A stretch of DNA of 64,000 nucleotides from Chryseobacterium sp. 6424 (GTDB lineage: Bacteria; Bacteroidota; Bacteroidia; Flavobacteriales; Weeksellaceae), in assembly GCF_003692615.1 (NCBI RefSeq), contig NZ_CP023540.1, forward strand, positions 558,001 through 622,000, read 5' to 3'. The notes below the pieces were generated by a model. That model ran no database searches. It was not told the DNA's origin and saw only the letters and a program-made list of their open reading frames with translations. A program made the translations under genes and the position numbers. This document shows positions 45,566-52,576 of this stretch, piece by piece. Positions within the stretch are counted from its first letter, which is position 1. Each line of letters opens with the position of its first letter.

Positions 45566-46480
45566 ATGCAGATTCCTGATATTCAAATTCCTGTTATAGA
45601 GATACCGACTGGTAATAAAATCCGCCTCTTCATCAAAAGGGAAGACCTAATTCATCCCGAAATCTCAGGCAATAAATACTGGAAACTGTTTTGCAACCTC
45701 AATACTTATCTGGAAAAAAAGCCATACAATCCTTTTTTGGTTACATTCGGTGGCGCTTTCTCGAACCATATTGCCGCAATAGCCGCAGTGGGCCGACAGT
45801 TGAACATTCCCACTTTAGGCATCATCCGTGGGGAAGAGCTTCACGATAAATGGCAACAAAACCAAACGCTGAACACCGCTGCCCATAACGGGATGCGTTT
45901 TCGGTTCGTCACTCGCGATGTTTACAGAAACAAGGGAACGCTGTCGCAGCAACTTCAAGAAGAATTCCCGCACGCGCTGCTGATTCCCGAGGGCGGCACC
46001 AACACTTTGGCTGTAAAGGGCATACAGCACATGCTCGGCGAACAAACAAAAAGTTTTGATTATCTTTGCGCTCCGGTAGGCACAGGCGGCACAGTGGCAG
46101 GCATCTCGAAATTTGCGCTGGATCATCAGCAGGTACTGGGTTTTACCGCAGTAAATGATACATCACTCGCAGAAACCATAACTTTGCTTTCGGGCAGAAA
46201 AAATGTGGAGCTTATAGAAGCGCATCTTGGGGCGTATGGTAAAATAACCGATGAAAATATCCGTTTTATCAATACGTTTTATCAAAAGCACCAAGTGCCG
46301 CTCGATCCTGTTTACACCGGTAAGATGATGATGAAGATATGCAGTTTGGCACACAGCGGTTTTTTCCCGGATGGCAGTAAAGTGCTGGCATTTCATACCG
46401 GTGGCCTACAGGGGATTGCCGGTGCCAACCAACGCCTGGCGGCAGCCAACCGACCGCAGATCAACTTCGGTACTTACTAA
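45566..46480 (+). CDS. PLP-dependent D-cysteine desulfhydrase / ACC deaminase family protein
   Basis: 304 residues from the ATG at 45566. A GTG 75 bases earlier is in frame but adds residues not expected for the family. It is a fold-type II PLP enzyme. The PLP lysine lies in EISGNKYWKL, the phosphate loop in APVGTGGTVAGIS, and substrate contacts in GGAFSNHIAA. Family members deaminate 1-aminocyclopropane-1-carboxylate or release sulfide from D-cysteine; I cannot decide between them. It ends 12 bases before a glucosaminidase gene. Confidence 0.88.
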   Translation: MQIPDIQIPVIEIPTGNKIRLFIKREDLIHPEISGNKYWKLFCNLNTYLEKKPYNPFLVTFGGAFSNHIAAIAAVGRQLNIPTLGIIRGEELHDKWQQNQTLNTAAHNGMRFRFVTRDVYRNKGTLSQQLQEEFPHALLIPEGGTNTLAVKGIQHMLGEQTKSFDYLCAPVGTGGTVAGISKFALDHQQVLGFTAVNDTSLAETITLLSGRKNVELIEAHLGAYGKITDENIRFINTFYQKHQVPLDPVYTGKMMMKICSLAHSGFFPDGSKVLAFHTGGLQGIAGANQRLAAANRPQINFGTY

Positions 46481-46492
46481 AATTAAATATGT

Positions 46493-47542
46493 ATGAAGAA
46501 GACAATCCTGTTATTTTCCTTAATTATTTTAGCAAAAATACACGCACAAAAGTGGAAAAATGATGAACAGTACATCCAAAGATTTGCAGCCTATGCCGTA
46601 GAGGAAATGGAAAAATATAAAATTCCGGCCTCTATCACGCTTGCTCAGGGACTTTTAGAAACCGGCGGCGGACAAAGCCGGCTCGCGCAGCAAGGCAACA
46701 ATCATTTCGGGATCAAATGTAAGGAAGATTGGACGGGAAAAACCATGAAACATACGGATGACGCACCGAATGAGTGCTTCCGGGTGTACAATGATCCGCG
46801 GGAGTCCTATGAAGACCACTCCAAGTTCCTGGCCTACCGAAAATATTATACCAACCTTTTCAAGCTCGATATCAAGGATTACAAGGCTTGGGCGCACGGT
46901 CTGAAAAAAGCAGGCTATGCCACCAATCCCCGTTACGCGTACATCCTGATCGATAAGATCGAGAAAAACAGACTCTATGAATTCGATAATACCAATTCAA
47001 AGGAAGTCCTTTACACCGTGCTGAAACTGTACCCAGCCCTTCGCGACGATAAAATCTTCATGGCGAAACTTGATCAGAGCAAAGCTTCCTCGAAACCCAT
47101 CACAGTTACGGTACCTTACGAACAGACATCTTACGCTAAGCAACAGCAAAAAGTAGAGAAAATAAAGACCCGTGCGGAAGTACTGAATACGCTGCTGGTA
47201 AAAAACCACCCGAACGGAGGCAAGAAATTCGTCATCATTCCTGATGATGTAGAATTGAGCGTGATCTCACAAAAATTCGGGATCTCCGAGAGCAAACTGA
47301 TGCGGTGGAATGAACTCGACGGAACCAGCCTCCGTAAGAACGACGTGATTTTCCTCGAAGGAAAAGCCTCTAGCGGAAATGTGGCCACATACAAAACAAA
47401 AGTTGGCGAATCCATGCACGAGATCTCTCAGAAATTCGGCATCAGACTCAGCAAACTGTACGATAAAAACCGCATGGCCTACGGCGAACAGCCCAAAAGC
47501 GGCCAACTTATTTACCTGAAGGACCGCAAACCGCGCAGCTAA
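46493..47542 (+). CDS. Secreted glucosaminidase with two LysM domains
   Basis: 349 residues with a signal peptide (1-18, LLFSLIILAKIHAQ). The GH73-type N-acetylglucosaminidase domain (about 25-165) has PASITLAQGLLETGGGQSRLA with the catalytic Glu, NNHFGIKCK and YRKYYTNLFKL. Two LysM peptidoglycan-binding modules follow (about 248-290, VELSVISQKFGISESKLMRWN; and about 305-345, HEISQKFGIRLSKLYDKN). It cuts cell-wall glycan, probably during division or turnover. Confidence 0.94.
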   Translation: MKKTILLFSLIILAKIHAQKWKNDEQYIQRFAAYAVEEMEKYKIPASITLAQGLLETGGGQSRLAQQGNNHFGIKCKEDWTGKTMKHTDDAPNECFRVYNDPRESYEDHSKFLAYRKYYTNLFKLDIKDYKAWAHGLKKAGYATNPRYAYILIDKIEKNRLYEFDNTNSKEVLYTVLKLYPALRDDKIFMAKLDQSKASSKPITVTVPYEQTSYAKQQQKVEKIKTRAEVLNTLLVKNHPNGGKKFVIIPDDVELSVISQKFGISESKLMRWNELDGTSLRKNDVIFLEGKASSGNVATYKTKVGESMHEISQKFGIRLSKLYDKNRMAYGEQPKSGQLIYLKDRKPRS

Positions 47543-47560
47543 CAAACAAATAATACCCTA

Positions 47561-48844
47561 ATGTTATATCAAAGAAGTTCGGCCTTGTTCGATGAGGCAT
47601 ACAAATATATCCCGGGCGGTGTAAATTCGCCGGTACGCGCATTCAAATCCGTTGGTGGCGTGCCCATTTTCATGAAATCTGCCAAAGGCGCCTACATGAC
47701 CGATGCCGACGATAATACCTATATCGATTACATCAATTCGTGGGGTCCCGCGATTTTGGGACACACGCATCCCGAGGTTTTGGAATCCATCAAGAAACAG
47801 GCTGAAAACGGATTTTCCTACGGAACTCCTTCTGAACTTGAGACCGAAATCGCAAAACTTATCGTTGAAAACGTTCCGAATATCGACCAGATCCGGATGG
47901 TTTCTTCCGGCACTGAAGCGTGTATGAGCGCAATTCGCCTGGCCAGAGGCTTTACGGGCAGGGATAAATTCATCAAGTTTGAAGGTTGCTATCATGGGCA
48001 CTCCGATTCATTTTTAATTAAAGCCGGAAGTGGTGCGGCTACGTTTGGCAACCCAAATTCGCCCGGAGTAACCGCCGGAACCGCGAAAGATACGTTGCTC
48101 GCGAGATATAATGATATTGAGCAAGTGGCGGATCTGTTCAGACATAATGAAGGGCAAATCGCTGCAGTGATCGTAGAACCCGTGGCCGGAAACATGGGCT
48201 GCGTATTGCCGGAAAACAATTTCCTGCAGAATTTAAGAAGACTTTGCGACGAGAATGGCGCGTTGCTGATTTTTGATGAAGTGATGACAGGTTTCCGACT
48301 TGGATTCGGTGGCGCGCAGGAAGTTTACAATGTGAAAGCCGATTTGGTAACTTACGGAAAAGTCATCGGTGGCGGCCTGCCGGTGGGTGCTTTTGCAGGT
48401 AGGAACGAGATTATGGATCATCTGGCGCCGAAAGGTGCGGTGTATCAGGCCGGTACATTAAGCGGAAATCCGTTGGCGATGCGTGCCGGACTCACCACTC
48501 TGGAGCTCATCAGAAAAGATGAAAACTTCTACCGAAACATCAATAAAACCACTGAAACCCTCGATTTTGAAATCGGAAAAATATTGAATTCAAAGAACAT
48601 TCAGCATCGGATCAACAGAAAAGGCTCGATGATGAGTATCTTTTTCCACATCAGATCTGTTTCGAATTTTGATGAAGCGGCGCAGGCCAATCACGCGCTG
48701 TTTAATAATTTCTTTCATTTTCTGCTTAAAAACGGAATTTACCTTCCACCAAGCGGCTATGAAACGTGGTTTATCTCCGATGCGATCAAACAAAAAGAAA
48801 TTGAGAGAACTTTGGAAGTCATTAGAAAATTTGAGTACTCGTGA
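47561..48844 (+). CDS. hemL: Glutamate-1-semialdehyde 2,1-aminomutase
   Basis: A 427-residue PLP enzyme that makes 5-aminolevulinate from glutamate semialdehyde, two steps before porphobilinogen. The PLP lysine is in [17 protein letters not shown]. Other marks are [34 protein letters not shown] and the PLP-ring Asp in [16 protein letters not shown]. This shows a C5 heme route. hemB is at 4.4 kb. The gene ends the core segment; DNA to its right is AT-rich and accessory. Confidence 0.97.
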   Translation: MLYQRSSALFDEAYKYIPGGVNSPVRAFKSVGGVPIFMKSAKGAYMTDADDNTYIDYINSWGPAILGHTHPEVLESIKKQAENGFSYGTPSELETEIAKLIVENVPNIDQIRMVSSGTEACMSAIRLARGFTGRDKFIKFEGCYHGHSDSFLIKAGSGAATFGNPNSPGVTAGTAKDTLLARYNDIEQVADLFRHNEGQIAAVIVEPVAGNMGCVLPENNFLQNLRRLCDENGALLIFDEVMTGFRLGFGGAQEVYNVKADLVTYGKVIGGGLPVGAFAGRNEIMDHLAPKGAVYQAGTLSGNPLAMRAGLTTLELIRKDENFYRNINKTTETLDFEIGKILNSKNIQHRINRKGSMMSIFFHIRSVSNFDEAAQANHALFNNFFHFLLKNGIYLPPSGYETWFISDAIKQKEIERTLEVIRKFEYS

Positions 48845-48963
48845 TAGGTCAAATAATACAGTAAAATAAACTTCAGCTAGTTCTAGAAGGCGACAGGGAA
48901 TATAAATATTGAAAGAGATTTTAAATCTTAAGGTGTTCTGTTATTATACAGTAAAACATTTGT

Positions 48964-49196
48964 TTAATAGTGCTTTTTCTCAATACATTTTTCTATAAAT
49001 TCACTTGGAGTAATATTGAATTGAGTACAGATTTTTGCATAAGCACAAAATCTATTTTCTTAATTCTACCATTCTCTATTTTAGAGAGTTTACTTTGGAA
49101 GATGTTTAGCGTGTCAGCTAATTGTTCTTGTGATATCATTTTGCTTTCTCTTATTTTTTTTATTTTGAATCCAATATCCATACTGCTCATTATCAT
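48964..49196 (-). pseudogene. XRE-family helix-turn-helix regulator with a frameshift
   Basis: The N-terminal 48 or so residues form a clear Cro/CI-type domain (IGFKIKKIRESKMISQEQLA and SKLSKIENGRIKKIDF). The frame then runs out in 49196-48993 with an unlikely tail. Removing one base from the shift, that is adding one A to the AAAA run at 49047-49050 (a T on the coding strand), restores CAYAKICTQFNITPSEFIEK and a stop at 48964, a typical ending for this family. It reads away from the bacteriocin-like genes and would be their natural local regulator. Confidence 0.75.
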
Positions 49197-49252
49197 TTAT
49201 TTTCAGTTAGTGCAAAATCTTTGTTAAAGTATCTTGTATACATACATGCTAA

Positions 49253-49429
49253 AGATTTAATAAATTTTACGATAATCCGAAAATAAATATTTTCGATGTG
49301 TTATACAAATTAAAAAATGAAGGATATATTCAGATTATTCCAAATGGAATAGAATGGATAAAAATTTCTTCTCATTTTAGCAACAATAAAAACAAAGTGT
49401 TTTTTATATCACAAAATTTATTAATTTAA
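49253..49429 (+). other. Start-less coding remnant or non-standard small gene
   Basis: After an in-frame stop at 49250-49252, a 58-codon open stretch runs to a TAA at 49427-49429, 12 bases before the first peptide gene. It has no ATG; the only usual alternative start is GTG at 49298. The translation (for example FDVLYKLKNEGYIQIIPNG) looks like a real folded domain in composition. It may be the tail of a deleted gene, or chance. I do not recognise it. The region otherwise (49197-49441) would hold the promoter of the peptide genes. Confidence 0.3.
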
Positions 49430-49441
49430 AAACTTAATTTT

Positions 49442-49618
49442 ATGAAAAAGTTAAATTTAATTCAAATGGAAAATTTGCAGGGTTCTGTAAATTGTTCTGA
49501 AGATACATTTTGGTGGATAGTAGGTGCGGGCACTGCTTTGACACTAGCTACTGGAGGTGTTGGGGCTTGGGCTTTAGCTGGGGGAATATATGGTTGTGTA
49601 ATTGCTAATTCAAAATAA
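49442..49618 (+). CDS. Bacteriocin-like peptide 1 (class IIb type)
   Basis: 58 residues, preceded by an A/T-rich leader. The N-terminus MKKLNLIQMENLQG fits a leader ending in a Gly-type cleavage site (LQG before Ser), as cleaved by C39 peptidases. The predicted mature part has 44 residues, is hydrophobic and rich in Gly and Ala (VGAGTALTLATGGVGAWALA), contains a GxxxG motif (GGIYG), and has two cysteines (residues 18 and 52). The second peptide gene follows after 6 bases and has the same leader. A C39 ABC exporter is encoded 3 kb downstream. No relative can be confirmed without a search. Confidence 0.75.
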   Translation: MKKLNLIQMENLQGSVNCSEDTFWWIVGAGTALTLATGGVGAWALAGGIYGCVIANSK

Positions 49619-49624
49619 ATTATT

Positions 49625-49828
49625 ATGAAAACATTATCTTTACAACAGATGGAATCAATTAATGGTGAGTCGGGTTTTAGTTCATTTTGTGCTGGTTTTG
49701 CAGCAGGTCAAGTTGGTGTTGCAGTTGCTGTCAAAATTGGATTAATTGCTGCTCCACCAGTCGGTGCAACAGTTGGTGCTGTTGTATTAGCTATAGATGC
49801 TGCTTGTGCTTTGGAATGGTTTTTTTAA
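49625..49828 (+). CDS. Bacteriocin-like peptide 2 (class IIb type)
   Basis: 67 residues. The leader MKTLSLQQMESING parallels that of peptide 1 (L-x-L-x-Q-M-E-x-[IL]-x-G). The predicted mature part has 53 residues, rich in Ala, Gly and Val, with a GxxxG motif (GFAAG) and two cysteines (residues 22 and 61). Such pairs of GxxxG-containing peptides act jointly in class IIb bacteriocins by forming a helix-helix unit in the target membrane. That function is inferred from composition, leader and neighbours. Confidence 0.75.
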   Translation: MKTLSLQQMESINGESGFSSFCAGFAAGQVGVAVAVKIGLIAAPPVGATVGAVVLAIDAACALEWFF

Positions 49829-49838
49829 TTTCTTTAAT

Positions 49839-50003
49839 ATGGTAAGAATTATTGTAATTGTATTTTACGTTATTTCATTACTTATTATGGTGCTCGATTT
49901 TTTGAAAGTCATTGATGTGCCTAAGTATATAAAACTTATTTATATACTGATTGCAATTATTGCTACAATTGATATTTTTTATTTGTCAAAAAGAAATAAA
50001 TAA
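49839..50003 (+). CDS. Small two-helix membrane protein, possible immunity protein
   Basis: 54 residues from the ATG at 49839. It has two hydrophobic helices (residues about 2-24, VRIIVIVFYVISLLIMVLDF, and 31-48, IKLIYILIAIIATIDIFYL) with a basic C-terminus (SKRNK). It follows peptide 2 by 10 bases, and a hairpin terminator follows it. Small membrane proteins in this position are often self-immunity proteins of two-peptide bacteriocins. There is no sequence motif to prove it. Confidence 0.55.
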   Translation: MVRIIVIVFYVISLLIMVLDFLKVIDVPKYIKLIYILIAIIATIDIFYLSKRNK

Positions 50004-50027
50004 CTCATTTTTTTTTACAAAAAAAGT

Positions 50028-50053
50028 AAGTTGTCAATAGTTGACAACTTTTT
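50028..50053 (+). terminator. Hairpin terminator/attenuator inside the bacteriocin-like cluster
   Basis: The perfect stem AAGTTGTCAA/TTGACAACTT with a TAG loop is followed by TTTC. It lies between the peptide/immunity genes and the ATG at 50058 of the next gene, so transport genes would be expressed at a lower level than the peptides. Confidence 0.75.
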
Positions 50054-50142
50054 CTTTATGAAAAATTTTATTATATATTTTATAGTTACCCCCGAAAATC
50101 GGACAGTAAGTTTAGTTGAAAAAAAACAATTAAATTTACGAT

Positions 50143-50415
50143 ATGTCACAGCGAAGAAAATTCAATTCAGGATTTAAATTTAAAGTAGTGGTGGAAGCTT
50201 TGAGCGAGCGATACACTATGCAGGAACTCGGCCGAAAGCACGATCTGCACCCCAACCAGATCTCTTCATGGAAGAAAGAGTTCTTGCAAAAATGCGCCGA
50301 TGTTTTTGGTAAGGAGGCTGCTGCAGAAGATAAAAAAGAGGATGTCGACAAGCTTTATAAGGTTATCGGTCAGCAGAAAATGGAGATTGATTTTTTAAAA
50401 AAAGCCTTGTCATGA
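50143..50415 (+). CDS. IS3-family transposase OrfA (copy 1)
   Basis: 90 residues with a helix-turn-helix (FKVVVEALSERYTMQELG, LHPNQISSWKKEFLQ) and a leucine-zipper-like tail. Near its end, a run of seven A (TTAAAAAAAGCC at about 50396-50407) is a -1 slippery site. It lets ribosomes move into the orfB frame to make the OrfAB fusion that catalyses transposition. Confidence 0.93.
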   Translation: MSQRRKFNSGFKFKVVVEALSERYTMQELGRKHDLHPNQISSWKKEFLQKCADVFGKEAAAEDKKEDVDKLYKVIGQQKMEIDFLKKALS

Positions 50416-51272
50416 AACAGTGCCGCCGAGCCCGTAAAGCTCATATTGACAAGGCCAATGCGCTCAGCGTTAAAAAGCAGTGTGAGGTGTTGCAGATATC
50501 GCGCAGCTCCCATTATTACAGGAAAGTTCCGCAAAGCAGTCTGAACCTGAATCTGATGCGGCTGATCGATGAAGAGTTCCTGAACCGTCCCTGGAAAGGA
50601 GTTCCCAGGATGACCAACTGGCTACAGCAGGATATGGGGTATACCATCAACAAAAAGCGTGTGGAAAGGCTTTACCGGGTGATGGGTCTGAGTGCTTCGG
50701 CACCTGGCCCTGCCACCTCCAAAAAAGGCAAAGGCAAGAAACACAAGATCTTCCCATATCTTTTGAGAAATTTAAACATTACGGCTTCCAATCAAGTTTG
50801 GGCAATGGATATCACCTATATTCCTGTGCAGGGCGGCTATCTTTATCTTTGTGCGGTAATCGATCTGTACAGCAGGTTTGTGGTAGGATGGAGCCTGAGC
50901 AACACGATGACTTCCGAATGGTGCCGCGATACCGTGGAGACGGCCATTGGAAAATACGGCAAGCCTGAAATCTTCAATACCGATCAGGGCAGTCAGTTCA
51001 CTGCAGATCTCTTCACAGAATTTATTACCAAACAGGGAATAGCCCTAAGCATGGACGGCAAAGGACGCGCTCTGGATAATATTTTTATTGAAAGACTCTG
51101 GCGAAGTGTGAAATACGAGAATGTATACCTATATGCTTATCAGGATGGACGAGCGTGCTACGGCGGCCTGAAACAGTATTTTCAATATTACAACAACGAG
51201 AGAAGGCATCAAAGTCTTGCATACGAAGTACCTGCGGAAGTCTACGACCGTACAAAAAAGGAAGCAGCATAA
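50412..51272 (+). CDS. IS3-family transposase OrfB (copy 1)
   Basis: 286 residues with an integrase core. The DDE triad lies in AMDITYIPVQGGYLY (Asp), FNTDQGSQFTADLF (Asp) and IFIERLWRSVKYENVY (Glu, with the usual K+7). Its ATG overlaps the end of orfA by four bases in the -1 frame. It differs from the copy-2 protein at about seven residues. Confidence 0.95.
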   Translation: MKQCRRARKAHIDKANALSVKKQCEVLQISRSSHYYRKVPQSSLNLNLMRLIDEEFLNRPWKGVPRMTNWLQQDMGYTINKKRVERLYRVMGLSASAPGPATSKKGKGKKHKIFPYLLRNLNITASNQVWAMDITYIPVQGGYLYLCAVIDLYSRFVVGWSLSNTMTSEWCRDTVETAIGKYGKPEIFNTDQGSQFTADLFTEFITKQGIALSMDGKGRALDNIFIERLWRSVKYENVYLYAYQDGRACYGGLKQYFQYYNNERRHQSLAYEVPAEVYDRTKKEAA

Positions 51273-52054
51273 ATGAACTTTCACACAGTTTTACACATTC
51301 CCACACTACACGGAAAAATCTTTGAAGGGATTTTTCCTATGTGGAAATTTGCAAAACTGCTACCCTTAAAAACAAATAAAATCAAACTTAACTTTTAAGA
51401 TTTACTGTCCAAACTTTGGGGGAAACTATATTTAGCTGTCGTCTTATGTTATATTATCTTAACTTATCTTGATAGACATTTCATTGCAACTGACAGCAAA
51501 ATTTTCGATTTTCTTTCTCAAGACTATCCCAGTCAAGTGGTACAAAACTATATGGAAAGCCAAAAAAAATGGTGGTGGGTTTCTTATGCGGTAACGCCTT
51601 TGCTTATAGGGATAAAGGTTTTATTAGTGGCATTTTGCCTAAACTTTATCCAGCTTTTTGATTTGACCAGCTTGGAAAAAATTAAATTTTCAGATTTTAT
51701 TTTTATTGTCCTTTTGGCTGAATTTGTCTTCGTTATTGCGGGTTTATATAAGTTTGTAAATTTCTACTGGTTACAAACCGATTATAATTTGGAAGATTTG
51801 CAGACTTATTACCCCATTTCGCTTATTAATCTAAGAGAATATCTATCTACTGAGAAATGGTTGGCCTACCCTTTACAATTGGTTAATCTTTTTGAACTTT
51901 TTTATTGGGGGTTTTTAGCTTGGGGAATTACCGAATTATCTGACAATAAAGTGAAGTTTGGAAAATCCTTTGGATTGGTTGCTTTAACTTATGGGATAGG
52001 GTTGCTATTTTGGGTTGGAGTGGTGAGTTTTTTAATTCTAAATGCGCAATACTG

Positions 52055-52576
52055 ATGATGAACAAAAAAGCACTTAAGATATTTGCAATTATTATTCCTG
52101 TCGTTTTTATAGGAATGATGATTTATTTGTTCATAGGTTTTCAAAACAAAAAGAAGAATGTGGAAGGTTTGCAAAATATTCCTGCTTTTTCTGTTCAGGA
52201 CATTAACGGAACTACCTTAACAGAGAAAAATATTCCCGAAGGAAATAAAGTATTGGTGTATTTTAATCCCGAATGTGAGTATTGTCAAATGGAAATGCAT
52301 GAACTATCACAGATTAATGAAAAACATAAAGACATCAATTGGATTATGTTTACCGATAAACCTTTAATGGAAATACAGCAATTTGCGCAAAAATATCATT
52401 TGGATAAAGCCGAAAATATAAAATGGTGCAACGATCCCAAAGCCGAAGTTTATCTAAAATTTGCGATGACAGGAATTCCTTATTTTCTTGGGTACAATGC
52501 AGAGAATAAATTGGTTCACCGAAGCACGGGAGCAACAAAAATTGAAAAAGTTTTAGCGGATTTTGATGGAAAATAG
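52055..52576 (+). CDS. Membrane-anchored thioredoxin-fold protein with CxxC
   Basis: 173 residues from the ATG at 52055, which overlaps the previous stop by one base. One N-terminal helix (about 8-28, IFAIIIPVVFIGMMIYLFIG) anchors the protein, probably with its domain in the periplasm. The TlpA/AhpC-like fold has VLVYFNPECEYCQMEMHEL, where CEYC is the redox pair, and a cis-Pro region in MTGIPYFLGYNAE. It sits between the interrupted membrane gene and the C39 exporter. Both upstream peptides carry two cysteines, so it may form or shuffle their disulfides. Confidence 0.8.
   Translation: MMNKKALKIFAIIIPVVFIGMMIYLFIGFQNKKKNVEGLQNIPAFSVQDINGTTLTEKNIPEGNKVLVYFNPECEYCQMEMHELSQINEKHKDINWIMFTDKPLMEIQQFAQKYHLDKAENIKWCNDPKAEVYLKFAMTGIPYFLGYNAENKLVHRSTGATKIEKVLADFDGK

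Larger units (their letters stand above)
50081..51430 (+). mobile_element. IS3-family insertion sequence, copy 1
   Basis: The element is 1350 bases with imperfect terminal inverted repeats (TATAGTTACCCCCGAAAATC at the left, TATAGTTTCCCCCAAAGTTT at the right when inverted). It is flanked by TTT on both sides, a 3-base target duplication. It has two overlapping genes, orfA and orfB. A second copy of equal length, inverted, is at 54690-56039. Confidence 0.92.
50058..52055 (+). pseudogene. Cluster membrane protein gene interrupted by an IS3-family element
   Basis: An ATG at 50058 starts MKNFIIY and is cut after eight bases past that point by the IS3 element (50081-51430). Removing the element and one copy of the 3-base duplication TTT (50078-50080 and 51431-51433) joins it in frame to LAVVLCYIILTYLDRHFIAT and on to a stop at 52053-52055. 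The rebuilt protein is about 214 residues with about five hydrophobic segments. I do not recognise its family. The remaining fragment could be expressed from the GTG at 51537 but would lack the first helix. Confidence 0.8.

Noticed and set aside
51537..52055. A complete gene starting at the GTG at 51537.
   Set aside because: The frame is open upstream to the IS end and codes for a hydrophobic helix that joins in frame to the ATG at 50058 once the IS is removed.
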